Below, piece by piece: positions 34,825 to 47,519 of a stretch of DNA of 64,000 bases (within the stretch, counting starts at the first letter, position 1; the number at the start of each line of letters is the position of its first letter). A model generated the notes under the pieces. It made no database searches and was not told the DNA's origin. It worked only from the letters and a program-made list of their open reading frames with translations. The stretch covers positions 46,488,192-46,552,191 of the forward strand of contig NC_133657.1 in the NCBI RefSeq assembly GCF_009905375.1, given 5' to 3'. The DNA is from Apium graveolens. Lineage: Eukaryota; Streptophyta; Magnoliopsida; Apiales; Apiaceae. A program made the translations under genes and the position numbers.

Positions 34825-37800
34825 AAGGTGCTCCTCTAGTCTGAGCAGATTGATCTATTTTCTTGATTATCTGGATTTCTTCCCAAGCCTCCTGTTGTTT
34901 TCTTCTATTTGATTTTGGAGCTGTCTGTGGAATTCAAGTTCATCAGATTCTGAGAGATCTAGCATTCCTTGCATTTCCAGAAGAGTCTCATTGCTAGAGA
35001 TGCTCAACTGTCCTCTAATCTGAAGAATCTTCTAACTCCCTTATCATCCATGAATTCCATGAGCCAGTAGGGCCTTAGATGCACTCTAATCCCTGTGTAA
35101 GGAATAGTTAAAGTCTTTGGGAATGCATCTTTGGCTCTAATACTCCTCAATTCTTCAATCTTCTTTAGAACTAGTCTTCTAGTTGTCACATTGAATCCAA
35201 AGTTCTTCTTGAAGGATGAATAAACTTTTATCAGTATAGATTGGCTCTCTTGAAGAATCCTGTGAAGTGGCCATGTTATCTCTTTTCCTCCCTTGTACTT
35301 GAATACTAGCCTTTCAGGTAGATTCCTGTAAGCATCAATCCCTCTAATCTCTTCCAGTTCATCTAGATAGAGGTTTAGATCAGAGAATTCCTTGATGCCA
35401 CAGATGTACATGATATCTCCCTTATTGACCTTGGTTTGAGCTTTGGTTAGGGACTTGGATCTGAGAGTTGAGGGCTTCACTTTCTTGACTGCTCTGAACT
35501 TTGTTTTCTTTGGCTTCATGAAATGAGGTAGATTGAGTTCAGGATTTGGTAGACTATCCCAGTCTATTGGCTCATCCTTTGGAATGATAGGTTCACCGTG
35601 GAAATTCTTGGATGGATTTATCTTGAATTCTTCATGTGTCACAGAGGGCATGGATGTTTGAGCTGTTGTAGAAGTAGACTCTTTGGAAAAATAGTCTTCC
35701 ATCTCCTCATCACTGAAATCCAATTTTCTCTTAGAATGAAGCTTGTATCTGAATTTTCTTTTCTTTTGAGGTGCTTCTTGCATTTTCTGATCTTTAGATT
35801 CAGTGGTTTTAGATGGTTGCTCAGGAATTTCTTGTGTGGGCTTCACAGCTTGCAGCTTGGCCAAGATAGCAGCCTGCTCCTTCTTTTATTTGAGCTTTTA
35901 AACATCTAGAGTAGCTTGCTTCTTTTCTTGCTTCAATCTTGCTTTTTCTTCCCTTTTGTTTCAAAAAATTGAGGGTGTCCAGCCACCACACAAATTTCCT
36001 TACCATTTCTGAAAACCTTGGCAATTCTCCTTTTTAGAACTGAATCTGCAGGATCTTTGTAGAATGCTATAGACCTGGCTAACAGCTTCTTCTCCCCCTC
36101 ACTCCTAGAACTCTCTTTCTCCCCCTTTTTGTTATCAGCAAGTTAAGTAGAGGAGGTCTGTGCAGCCACCAGTTTCTGAAGCAAGTCTGTTTGTTGAGCT
36201 TGGTGTAGATGAATTGCTGTAAGAGAAGCTTCCATAGAAATCATTCTTTTGTCCAAAGAATCCACCTTGGTTGCAAGATCAGAGTTTTTCCTGGGCTGTC
36301 TTTTGATGTCTGTCATTGTTGTCTCTAGAAGTCTAGCTTCCAACTTGTCCGAATATCTTTCTTAAATTGATCAACTTTATTTTTGATGAGGAAGACATTT
36401 TGACTTTGCTGGTAGCCTGAAATTTTCTGGAGTTGGAGAGAAGCAAGATGTGCTTGCAGAAGCTTCTTGGTGCTAGCATTTGTGGTTGATTGAAGTGTAG
36501 ACTGTGTTTAGATGATAAGTTGGATGAGTGTGGTCTTGAAATGGTGATCATCACATTTCTTGGAGAAGGCCCATGATGGCATACCTGACCTTGAACTAGG
36601 GCCTACTTCTCCCCCTAAGTCTAATAGCTCTTCTTCACTTCCTTCATCCTCACCTCCAAAGAAATCTTCTGAACCACCAATCTCATAATCAACATCACCA
36701 GCTGTAGAGGGCAAAGCTGTGATGGCATCCTTAGCTCTTTGCATGGACTATGTGGTGTGCACCAAATTGAGCATTCTTTCTGCATTGTCATTGCCCTGTC
36801 CAGCTAGAAGTTGATATACTGGAACAGGGTGAGTAAATGTCTCAGCATCAAGGGAGGTAGAATCTTTAACAACTTGATTTTGCTGAGATAGTCCCTCCCT
36901 GTCTGCATCCTGGACATTCATTAACTCACTTTCAATAACATCCATCATTATGTCTCCAGTACCTGCATTTCTCTCGTTATCTCTCTTTTCTTGCATCAAG
37001 GTCTCACCTTGGCTCCCCACCCTCACACCCTTACCTTCACCATCTAAGGTGGGACTCCTCACACTCACTTTTGCCACTCCTGAAGAAATGGACTGCATTG
37101 GATCACTCTTTTCCTCTCCTTTTTCCTGGGAGCAACCCAGACTCTCACTCAAATCACTACCTTCCCTTAATTCTAAAAGTGATTGTATAATTACTAAGTC
37201 ATCTGCACTTGTAACTATAGTTGAACTTTGAATTTGTGCAGAGACTCCCGACGGATGAGTAATATCCATCGGGTTAGTAATTTTACTATCCGATGGATGA
37301 CTGCTGTTAGGCACATCCGTCGGATACAATCACTACTCGACGGATGAACAATATCCATCGAGTGAGTAGAAATGAATGAGTGTGGAGTGGAGACTATTGT
37401 AGACTCTGTGGAGATTGATGAAAATTTTGGCACAAAAGTTTCAACAGTCTCAGAAAGAAATGGCAAGTGAGCCAACAAATCATCTAGAAGATGATGCTCA
37501 CTTGCATGGATTTTTGGCTTCTCCAAAAGAGTTAAAGATAGAGAATTTAGTTAGGATGTATGAATCATATCAACATCCAAAGAGTGTGTGGGAGAGTTTA
37601 GTGTTTGAGGTGTGTTAATTTGTACATATTTTGGCTGTGACTCCACATTTGTTGGAGCCACATCAATTTGACTTTGAGATGGTGCAGTGACTGGGTCTTT
37701 AGCTCCAGTTTGCACTGTGTGTGTACCCTGTGCATCCCTAAGGGTTTTAGTTTTCTTCTTTCTTGTATAAGTTTGTGGTGGACTTGTGTCCCTACCCCTT

Positions 37801-38892
37801 TTGTTCAGTGCTCCTGGTTGAGAGCTTGTTTCAATAGTTACATCCTTTGGGAGGATGAAACTAGAATTGAGTTTTTGTCCTTATTGACAACCACAGTTTG
37901 TTGGGAAACTATGGTGTGGCTTGGTTTGGGTACACTCTGCTCACCATCCTTAATCTTAGGGCTTCTTTGATTTTCACCCTGTCCCTCACATGTCTTTCCC
38001 ACCTTCACACTCCCCTCTTTTTGTTTAGTGGATTTTACAACTGACATTTTTTGAGAGACACCAGAGGGGGCTTTCTTTGTCTTTATTTTTGAAACTTTGG
38101 TTTTGGTAACTTGGGTAGGCATCTGTCTGGTCATTGACATAGATGCCATTACTACACTAGAAGGTAAAGAAATGTTTGAGGTTGGAAGAGTAGAGACAAT
38201 AGAAATTAGCTTGTTTGTTGGGTTCTCAATTACAATATCCTCAGAGAGGTGGTTAGCAAGCATAATGAAAAATCTAGCATAATACACACTCTTACCCCTC
38301 TTATTAAGCTCCCCTAACTTAAACCCTAATTCAAACAAGTCTAGATCGCTAAAGTTGAAGTACTTATCAGTTACTAGCATGTATAGCATGTTGAGCATGG
38401 AGATATTAACAGAATCAAAGTTGCTAATCTTACCGGAAAATACTTTAGTAACTCATCACACAGGTAACTCCATTCTTTCCTAAGACCCAACCTCCTAATT
38501 TCACTTAATTTAGAGATGGTGAGTGCATAGCCCATGGAGTTTAACATGTTGACAATATCAGTGTCTGTGTGTGGAGAAGTAACAGTATTATCAGGAATCC
38601 TAAAGCATGCTTTAACAATGTCACTATTAACACATAATTCCTTACCTTTAATAGTGAAAGTGATGGTCTTATCAGTTGAGTTCTACACTGCAGTTGTCCA
38701 TATCTCCTCTACAACCTCACAGTAGATAGTGGGAGACTTTAGCATAGCATAGTTGAGCTTATAGCCTTGCACAAAATCCATCATTTTGTGGTAGTCGCTA
38801 GACTGTTGAATCCCCTTGTTCACTAGAACTGTAAAATTGTTCTTCTCATAGATAAAGCCAGTTTGAGACATGATTTTGATGACTGGTGCCAT
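34825..38892 (-). pseudogene. Element B: ORF3, the extra ORF downstream of pol
   Basis: Reads from ATG at 38892 (MAPVIKIMSQTGFIYE) leftward through several frameshifts and stops to about 34825. Matches C in order: an N-terminal globular part with VYYARFFIML (C: VYFARFYQLI), a conserved linker SGVSQKMSVVKS (C: SGTSQKVLVVKS), a long low-complexity Ser/Thr/Lys part, coiled coil (36143-36343, KVDSLDKRMISMEASLTAIHLHQAQQ) and a C-terminal domain (VFKYKGGKEITWPLHRIL, 35004-35864) with a basic KKKRKFRYKLHSKRK cluster. About six copies of the element word lie at 37245-37362. No signal peptide or membrane span seen, so an envelope role is not supported by sequence. Not intact. Confidence 0.75.
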
Positions 38893-39567
38893 TTTTAGAG
38901 AGTAAAAATTGCAGAGAGAGAGGGTAATTGCTTTTGAGAGAGAAAGAAGTTAGAGCAGATGAATTGAGAATGATAAAAGAATAGTAGTGAAAATGAATTT
39001 TGCTTTATTACTTTCTCAAAAATAAACTGACAAAAGTAATAAAGAACCAATCAAATTTGCCCAAAATAGCCGTTTAAATTAAAATAAACTGTCAAAATTC
39101 TATCAACCATCCGTCAAAATATACTTGAAGACTGTAAGTAAACTCGATGGATGATGTTTAGAGAATTAACGGCTAAGATTTGAACAACTCAACGGATGGG
39201 GATAAAACATTTGATCCGTCGGGTTATTAAAATAATCCAGAAAAATAATTGAATTTTAGATATTCTATTCCGACGGATGATCAAACTTGATGAATAATGA
39301 TCATCCGTCGGGATGTAAATTTTGACTTAGCCAAAATTTCATCCAAAGCAGAAAACTCAATTAAATTTCTGGCTGCATCACAACTTGCAAAAATATCTGA
39401 AATGATTCAAGAATAATTAAGCATACCTAACTCACTTACCAACCTTGAAAAGGTGGATTCATCCAGTGGCTTGGTAAATATATCTACAAGCTATTTTTCA
39501 CTTGGAACAAAATTTAGTTCCACAATACCATTCATTACATGTTCCCTAATGAAATGGTACTTGATGT
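38893..39567 (-). other. Element B: spacer between RNase H and ORF3
   Basis: No ORF. Holds six copies of the element word in both orientations between about 39107 and 39312. This position corresponds to the 1.5 kb spacer in C (53392-54887). Confidence 0.7.
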
Positions 39568-40776
39568 CTATGTGCTTTGTTCTTGAATGCTTACTGGATT
39601 CTCAGTAATGGAAATTACACTTGTGTTATCACAGAAAATAGGAATTCTTTCCACATGCAGACTATAGTCTAGTAGTTGGTTTTTCATCCACAAAATCTGT
39701 GCATAGCAACTGCCAGCAGCAATATATTCAGCTTCTTCTGTAGAAGTAGAAACTGAATTTTGCTTTTTACTGAACCAGGATACTAGCTTGTTTCCTAGAA
39801 ATTGACAGGTTCCTGTTGTACTCTTTCTATCAATTCTACAACCTGCATAATCTGCATCTGAATAACCAGTTAGATCAAAACCAGAATCTCTATGGTACCA
39901 AATGCCAAATTTTGGTGTACCTTTGAGATATCTGAAAATTCTCTTAATAGCAATTAAGTGAGATTCTCTAGGATCAGATTGAAATCTAGCACAAAGACAT
40001 GTAGCAAACATTATATCTGGCCTACTAGCTGTTAAGTATAGAAGTGAGCCAACCATGCCTCTATAACTTGAAATATCCACAGACTTTTCAGTAGTGTTTA
40101 ATTCAAGTTTAGTTGCAGTGGTCATGGGAGTTTTTACAGATGTGCAATCCATTGGTTCAAACTTCTTTAAAAGATCATGAATGTATTTAGTTTGACTAAT
40201 GAATATTCCATCACTAAATTGCTTAACTTGTAAACCAAGAAAGTAAGTTAGTTCTCCCATCATGCTCATTTCATACTTACTTTGCATCAATTTGGCAAAC
40301 TTTTTGCAAACTTTTTCATCTGTAGAACCAAATATAATATCATCTACATAGATTTGAACAAGTATGCTAGAGCCATTAACATTTCTAAAGAATAAAGTTT
40401 TGTCTACAGTACCTCTAGTGAAGTGATTCTCTAAAAGAAACTTTGACAAAGTGTCATACCAGGCTCTAGGTGCTTGCTTCAATCCATAGAGTGCTTTCAA
40501 AAGATAGTATACATGATCAGGTAGATTTGGATCTTCGAAACCAGGAGGCTGACTTATATAGACTTCCTCCAACAAATCTCCATTTAGAAAGGCACTTTTG
40601 ACATCTATTTGATAGACTTTGAAATTGGCATGAGCTGCATATGCTAGGAAAATTCTGATGGCTTCTAGTCTTGCAACAGGAGCAAAGGTCTCATCAAAAT
40701 CAATTCCTTTTTGTTGACAATAGCCCTTGGCAACCAATCTAGCTTTGTTCCTTATAACTATGCCATTTTCATCCAT
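39568..40776 (-). pseudogene. Element B: reverse transcriptase and RNase H
   Basis: One long open frame of 402 codons. [49 protein letters not shown] (40339-40350). RNase [46 protein letters not shown]. The frame ends early at 39568 ([11 protein letters not shown]), where the family has a QHSRTKHI block, so a frameshift removes the last part. N-terminal RT sequence upstream of 40776 ([17 protein letters not shown]) is in other frames. This is the best-preserved pol segment in the window. Confidence 0.9.
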
Positions 40777-42298
40777 CTTATTTCTGAATACCCACTTGGT
40801 GTCAATTGAATTCTTTCCTTTAGGCTTGGGTACCAGCTTTCAAACATTGTTCCTTTTAAATTGGTTTAGCTCTTCTTGCATAGCTAAAATCCAATCAGGA
40901 TCCAACAGAGTTTCTTCTACCTTCTTTGGTTCTTCCTTAAAAAGGAAGCTACTGTACAGACATTCATCTTGAGTTGATTTCCTTGTCTAAACTCTAGAAG
41001 ATGCATCACCAATAATTAGCTCATAGGGGTGATCTCTTGTCCATTTCATCTATTGAGGTAGATTTTCTCTAGATGAAGAGGCCTCATTATTGTCTTGATG
41101 TGTGACTGATTTTTGATTATTAGAAACTCCCCCTGAATTTTTGAATCTTTGATTTGAGAAAGGGGAACTTTTTGTGAGTGATCTATATTGAATTTCAGCT
41201 TCTCTCAATGACCCCTACGAATGATGTACTTTGAGTTCCGACGGATGAGGCTGATTGTCTCCCGATGGATGATAAAAATTGTCTCCCAACGGATGAAGCA
41301 TTTTGTAACTCGACAGATGTTGAATTATGAGCTTCGTCATAAGTAGATTTTTCTGCATTATCCTTAGTTTTAGTTTCTTGATCACTTTCATCATCACTGT
41401 CATCACTAACCATCTCCACATTATCAAATTTGAGGCTCTCATGGAAATCTCCATCTTGCAGTCCTTCAATCTTTTTGTCATCAAACACAACATGTATTGA
41501 TTCCACAACAATGTTGGTTCTTAGATTGTAGACTTTATATGCTTTTCCCACAACATATCCAACAAAAATTCCGTCATCTGCTTTAACATCAAACTTCCCA
41601 TGTTGATCAGTTTAATTCTTCAAGATGTAACATTTACAGCCCAAGACATGAAGAAAGTTTAGAGTTGGTTTCCTGTTCTTGAATAATTGGTAGGGAGTCA
41701 TGCACTTTTCTTGATTCACCAAAGAGATATTTTGAGTGTAGCAGGCAGTGTTCACAGCTTCAGCCCAAAAATATGTTGGTAACTTTGATTCTTCAAGCAT
41801 TGTCCTTGCAGCTTCAATAAGGGATCTATTCTTTCTTTCTACTACTCCATTTTGTTGTGGAGTTCTTGCTGCAGAAAATTCATGCATTATCCCAGTTTTT
41901 TCACAAAATGATCTCATCACAGAATTCTTGAACTCAGTTCCATTGTCACTCCTGATTCTTCTTACTTTAAAATCAGGATGATTGTTGCCTTGCCTTATGG
42001 GATTGATGATGATTTCACTAGCTTCATCTTTAGACTTTAGGAAATATGTCCAAGAGAACTTTGAGAAATCATCCACAATTACTAGGCAAAATCTTTTCCT
42101 TGAGATGGACAACACATTGACTGGTCCAAACAAATACATGTGTAGCAATTGCAAAGGTTCTTTAATTGTTAAATCAAGCTTCTTTCTGAATAATTCTTTG
42201 ATTTGCTTTCCTTTTTGGCAAGCATCACACAGTTCATCTTTTGTAAACTCCACTTGAGGAATACCTCTAACCAGTTCTGTCTTGACAAGCACATTCAT
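40777..42298 (-). pseudogene. Element B: integrase and INT-RT linker
   Basis: Integrase 42298-41612: CDACQKGKQ of the finger, catalytic D in LHMYLFGPVN region altered to Y (family usually has LDLFGP), D in RSDNGTEF, E in QQNGVVERKN. It ends in a stop near 41610, and 41551-41195 continues the C-terminal MGKAYKVYNLRTN region. The linker codes SSVGRQ, SSIGRQ and SSVGTQ from three copies of the element word (41230-41300). Degenerate sequence leads to RT at 40776. The missing first catalytic aspartate is a loss-of-function sign. Confidence 0.82.
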
Positions 42299-42349
42299 GG
42301 CCTTGAAGTTTAAATGGGAAAGCTTCTTGTGCCATAGCCAACTTTCATC

Positions 42350-42760
42350 TTAACTTGCTTTACTGAGAAGAAAATTGATAAATTCTGCATTTGATGAGTT
42401 GAAGTCAGCTAGATACACATTCCCTTTTCTCACTCCAATGAGAACCACATTGTTGCTTCTTTTGTTTGTCACAACACAGGCTACTGAATTGAATGTTATT
42501 GTGTTGCCCTTATCACAAAGTTGGCTGATACTCAATAGATTATGCTTGAGACCATCCACTAGGGCAACCTCTTCAATGATGACATTGTCTTTATAAATCA
42601 AGCCATATCCCACAGTAAAAAATTTGCTGTCATCTCCAAAAATAATACTTGGGCCAGCTCTTTCCTTGAATCCAGTGAGCAGGGTAGAATCTCCAGTCAT
42701 GTGCCTTGAGCACCCACTGTCCAGATACCACAGGTTCTTTCTGTTTCCCTGCACACACAA
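42350..42760 (-). pseudogene. Element B: protease
   Basis: WYLDSGCSRHMTGD (about 42712) carries the D-S-G site. It continues with FGDDSKFFTVGYG and VALVDGLKHNLLSISQLCDKG, the family protease-to-integrase bridge. A stop near 42350 separates it from integrase. On its 5-prime side a TGTGTGCAG|GG border follows the gag stop. Confidence 0.82.
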
Positions 42761-42768
42761 AAATCAAA

Positions 42769-45164
42769 TCAAGTTGATTTTGGTACCCAAGTTTCCTTGG
42801 GTCCTGCCTTGTTAGCTTTCTTCTTTGGTTTCTCAGGTTTACTCTCATTAGACTTGAGAATTTTAGATTCATCCTTAGTCATATGAGATGGACCTTTGAA
42901 ACCGGTCATTTGAACAGAATTATCATGCATATTTTTTTTAACAGGAAAAAGCATTCTATTTGCAAACATGTTATTCCAGTAAGACATGCAAAATGGCATT
43001 TGAGGCATACTAAATGCAGTATAATAAGGATTAGGTGCAAATGGCATAGTAGCAAATTGTGCATTCATATTCTGAGCATACATAGCATTCATAGGCATGA
43101 TAGGCATGGCATTCATGTTGGGAAAAGAGGGAGGAACAGTCATGGAAGTAAGCATGGCAATTTTGCAATTAACAGACAGATGCTTAACACTACCACACTT
43201 AACACATATTGTTCTAGGTGCATACTTATCAGGTGTGTAGTTGTTATGCTTGTTAATTCCTACTTTCCCATTTATATTATTTTTCTTTTTAACATCTGTT
43301 TTAACCTCAATATTTTCCAATCTGTCATTCAGTTTCTTGATGGACAGATGACCAACATTGACCTTCTTTTCCTCCTTGACTTGACTTGATTCTCCTGGAA
43401 CAAAATTCTTGGTGACAGATCCATATTTCTCATTCAACTTGGCTAGCTTGGCTTTGCTCACTGGTTTACTCACAGCCGACGGATGTGGCTCTCTTCCACT
43501 CGTTGGATAATCATTTTGATTATCCAACGGATGATCTTTATCATCTGTCAAGTCCACATCTGTAGACTGTCCTTCAACCAAATTGGATTTCATCTTCTCT
43601 TTGCTTTTCTTCCAGGCTTCATCACAAAAGGACTCAATTCCTTGAACTTTAGTGATTTGAGCATGGACATCTCCTGATGATTTCCATGCCTTGATCACTT
43701 CTTGTTCACGATCAAGTTGCTTCTTCAAAATTTCTTCTTTCTTCAAGGACTCAGTTAATTCCTCCTTAGCAATCTTACACTCAATTATTAATTTCTCAAA
43801 TTCAATGAACTGAGACTCTAGCACATTGTTCCTCTCACTTAAAAACAAATTATTTTCTTTAATTTTAGCATTTTCTTTGGTGAGAGACTTAAGAGTAACA
43901 CGTAAGTGATATAATTCTGTGGATATATCATTAATTGCATCATTACACTCATCTTTAGTTAAATGTGCTAGATTTGTGGTGATTACCCGATTACTTGAAG
44001 AACTTGTTTCTGTCTCATCAGACTTGGCCATCAGGGCTAGGTTGACATAGCTTGTATCTTCATCTTCATCTAGTCCAGTAGCTGCCCAGTCATTTTCTTG
44101 TGTTATGAAATCCCTTTCCTTTTGCTTGAGCAACTCAAAATACTTCTATTTATAATCAACAGGCTCAAACTTTTTCTTGGAATCTGACTTTCTGCATTTA
44201 TTTGCAAAATGACCAGTTAAGCCATATTTGAAATATTTGAATTTTGATTTATCCACCATATTTCTATTTGGCTTAGCAGCTCCAATGTTCTTTTTAAACT
44301 TAAGCTTGGAAAACCTCCTGGATAAGAATGCTAAGTGTTCATCAATATCATCCATGTCATCTGGACTCAATGGATCTTCATTATCAGCTACCAACCCTTT
44401 TCCCTAGCTTTCAGAGGCCTTTGATGTAGATTCAACAGCTTCCATATTCATCTCCTTCTCTTTCTCTAACTCAGCCACCAGTGCAATGGACCCTCCTTTC
44501 TTCCTCCCTTTCTCCATTCTTTCATCTTGCTCTATTTCAAGCTCATAAGTCTTTAGAATGCCATACAGTCTCTCTAGTGTAAACTCCTTGTATTCTTGTG
44601 AATTTCTCAAGGAGACTGTCATTGGTTTCCATTCTTTTGGAAGGGATCTTAGGAATTTGAGGTTAGAGTCTTTGGTTTGGTAGACTCTTCCATACAGCTT
44701 CAGAGCACTTAGTAGCTTTTGAAATTTACTAAAGATATCAGTGAGAGTTTCACCTTCTTCACAGTGGAAATGCTCATATTGTTGAATTGTAACTACATCT
44801 TATTTTCTCTAACTTGTTCAGTGCCATCACAGATTATTTGAATGGTGTCCCAAACTTCCTTGGCTGTCTTGCAGTTAATGATGTTGTCAAACATGTCACC
44901 ATCAACTCCATTGAACAGAATATTTATGGTCTTCTTGTCTTTCCTGACTTGTTCAATATTGGGATCTGACCATTCATGCCTTGGTTTGGGAACTGATGGC
45001 TCATTTCCAGTTGCAGCTCTCATTGGTACATGAGGACCACTCTCTATGCAATCCACATAGGCCTCGTCTTGAGAAATTAAATGAAGATGCATCTTTACCT
45101 TCCAATAGTGGTAATTATCTTTGTCCAGAAAAGGAATCTTAACTCCAACATCCTTCTTGTTCAT
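42769..45164 (-). pseudogene. Element B: gag
   Basis: ATG at 45164 (MNKKDVGVKIPFLDKDNYHY). A frameshift near 44793, then in-frame TAG codons near 44402 and 44144 break an otherwise continuous long gag. Parts: capsid-like N-terminus, a knuckle remnant (FKYFKYGLTGHFANKC, first cysteine lost), a long coiled-coil segment (about 43680-44000, LKSLTKENAKIKENNLFLSE), a CCHC knuckle (CVKCGSVKHLSVNC, about 43170), a methionine/asparagine/proline-rich stretch, and ...KETWVPKST at the end. Three or four copies of the element word (43473-43545) code DHPL and EPHPS in this frame. Confidence 0.85.
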
Positions 45165-45210
45165 CTTGCTGTTTGTTGTGATCTTTAAACTCTTTGTGCT
45201 TCAAGAGCTT

Positions 45211-45222
45211 GCTCTGATACCA
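45211..45222 (-). other. Primer binding site of element B
   Basis: On the minus strand TGGTATCAGAGC, two bases from the LTR end, a perfect initiator tRNA-Met match. Confidence 0.92.
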
Positions 45223-45455
45223 ATTGTTAGTCCCTAACAATGCAATAAGAATTACAGAAGGGGGGTTGAATGTAATTATAGTAAACATTTTCTGAATTAC
45301 AAAATGTTCTAACTCAAACTATATATATAAGTGTTTTGATTTGCAAGGTGCGGAATCACAAGTTAAATAAATCAAAAACACAAAGTAATAAAAACACAAG
45401 TTTTTAAAACTTTCTGGTGGATTTGAAGGTATCCACCAGATATATATATATATGT

Positions 45456-45859
45456 GGGTTAGGTTCTATGGAGACCACTTTTTTTTGGAGACCTTGGAGA
45501 CCATTTATGTTCTGCAAGTTAAATATTGAATAAAAACATTGCAAAATATATTATTTTGCGAATCATGCTCTACAAAGATCCTTTTTTATTCAAAATCTTG
45601 AATATCATATATGTACTGCATGTAAAACATTACAAAAATATTTTATTCTGCAAAACATGTTAAGTTTGCAGAACATTTGTTCAGCTTACGGAACATACAC
45701 ATTCTACTTATTAAACTTAAATGATCTTCAATAATTTTAATAAATTAGTGATACTCGTAAAACATACTTCACAAAATAATATATTTTATAGTGTTTTGAT
45801 TGCAGAACATATGTGGTCTCCAAGGTCTCCGATGAAAACGTGGTCTCCATAGAACTTTC

Positions 45860-45862
<3 letters not shown>
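45456..45862. mobile_element. MITE-like element with about 45-bp terminal inverted repeats
   Basis: The left end reads GTTCTATGGAGACCAC followed within 45 bases by GGAGACCTTGGAGACC; the right end is its inverted copy (45814-45855). The interior is AT-rich with TGCAGAACAT-like subterminal repeats and no ORF. It sits in a TA microsatellite of the B LTR, and the other LTR lacks it. Target duplication cannot be read because both flanks are TA repeats. Superfamily not determined. Confidence 0.8.

Positions 45863-45908
<46 letters not shown>
45863..45908. repeat. (TA)n microsatellite
   Basis: About 20 TA units next to the MITE-like element. The homologous site of the other LTR has only a few. Confidence 0.9.
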
Positions 45909-45912
<4 letters not shown>

Positions 45913-46734
45913 TTAAGAACTCTGTGAAGAACAAATTGTCTCAAAGCTGCTTTCCAAGTGAACAAACAAACTATAGAGAAATTCTTAACAGTTACAACTT
46001 TTTCTATTTCACTTCTAAAAGTGTTTGCTTAGTTATTTGTTTCACTAGCTACACTTGGTTTATATATCACCAAGTTTACATGGTAATAAGACAGGATAAT
46101 AAAACAAAACTATCAAGTCAAACTCTATGCTGCTTCACTATATTCCAGCATCTTTGAAATTCTTCTTAACTTGCATGAAAATGGTAATGCTTCTTTTTTC
46201 TTCATTCCCTGTTAAATAGGCTCCCACATTCCTTTTACAAACAGCCAATGCATGTGACTGTGTTATCACTGTCAACAGATATTTGAATTGATCATCCGTC
46301 GGGTACATGTTTGTCATTCGTCGGGTAGCTTTGTTGATCATCCGTCGGGTAGCTTTGTTGATCATCCGTCAGGTTGCTTTGTTGATCATCCGTCGGGTAG
46401 CTATTTGACACTTGACTTCATTTCACTTATGCAGAATTACAAGACATCTCATATTTACAATTAATCAGCCTATTCTGCATATCTAATAATAGTCAACATG
46501 ACTCATATGCTACTACAGGACCTATACAAAGTTGTTCACAGAAATGTGTTACAATACTTATTGTTACATAAGCTACTCACTCGATGGATGTAAATTCATC
46601 ATCCGTCGGGACTATATTGAGTCATCCGTCGGGACTATATTTGATCATCCATCGAGTGCTACATTTTTCACTAAGTTAAATCTACTAAGGTATTTTGTTA
46701 ATGTAATCGTCAAGTTCACAACATATTCCCAACA

Positions 46735-46739
46735 ATATT
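46735..46739 (+). repeat. Target site duplication of B, right copy
   Basis: ATATT, identical to 33563-33567. Confidence 0.9.
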
Positions 46740-47518
46740 ACATTGTACATTATTCACGAAAGGTTTAATCGATCACCGATTCAATTATTATTACTTGGGT
46801 AGCAATGATGTATTACTAGATGTCGCTCATTGTTTACGATTTTAAATTAGATTTAAAATTTGTTGTCAATGTAATAATAACCTATAGGGTCACACACAAA
46901 GAATGCTTGAAGGATTATTTAATTTAAATTGGATTTAAATTAAATTAAAGTAATTTTAATTATTTATAATATTAATTAAGTTTGACTTAATTAATTAGAT
47001 AAATATTGATATTCGAATTTACTAATATTAATTATGAAATTCATTTGTTAAATAATTAAGTGTGACTTAATTATTATACAAATAGGAATTTTGAGTTAAT
47101 AATAACTCCTAATTAGTTAAGAGTTATAATTTTTTTTCTACTCTCTATATAATATCTCTTATGTGGCTGATTTTACAAGCAAGAATTTTATTAAAACCCT
47201 AGCCACCATGGGAGAAGATGGAGAGAGTAAGAAGAAACGAGTTTGTGCTTGTACACATTCAATCCTTGAGTTCAAGCATTCGTGTGGATACCGATAGAGC
47301 GTAGATCGCGAGAGCGGGATGCGTGGTGATTGAACAAGCTTTGAATCTCCATTAGTCAACCAATTGGTAAAGCTTCTTAAGGTAAACAATCTGATCTACA
47401 AATTAAATATATGTTTTTCGCATGGATCCTGCGGTGGATTTCAAAAATTCTGATTTTTTATGTTTTTAATTACTGTTTCCGTTGCATTTATGTGCTCGAA
47501 ACCCAACAATGGCATCAA
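46740..47518 (+). repeat. 5-prime LTR of copia F, second part
   Basis: Continues the LTR interrupted at 33567 and ends AAACCCAACA one base before a PBS-like site. A TATA-like CTATATAAT (about 47145-47153) is followed by a transcribed-looking region with AAACCCTAGCC. Together with 32825-33567 the LTR is about 1.5 kb. Confidence 0.85.
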
Positions 47519-47519
47519 A

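Larger units (their letters stand above)
33568..46734 (-). mobile_element. Element B: complete SIRE-type Ty1/copia retrotransposon
   Basis: Minus-strand element of 13.2 kb with two related LTRs (33568-34645 and 45225-46734), a PBS next to the right LTR, a polypurine tract next to the left LTR, internal order gag-PR-INT-RT-RNase H-spacer-ORF3, and a 5-bp target duplication. It is inserted in the LTR of F. It is the only element here with both LTRs. The two LTRs differ by scattered substitutions, one tandem unit and a small inserted element, so the insertion is not recent. A 39-copy scattered ATCCGTCGG-like word is its hallmark. Confidence 0.92.
45225..46734 (-). repeat. 5-prime LTR of element B (1510 bp, with insertion)
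   Basis: Homologous to the other LTR along its length, extended by a 0.4 kb inserted element (45456-45862) and an expanded TA run. Contains the C-rich stem-loop (45250-45277), a minus-strand TATA-like box (about 46059-46068), five tandem word units (about 46285-46408) and four scattered ones (46580-46660). It would carry the promoter for the element RNA, running leftward. Confidence 0.9.

Noticed and set aside
42883..43389. Plus-strand frame of 168 codons
   Set aside because: Antisense shadow of the B gag; the minus strand has the zinc knuckle and family motifs.
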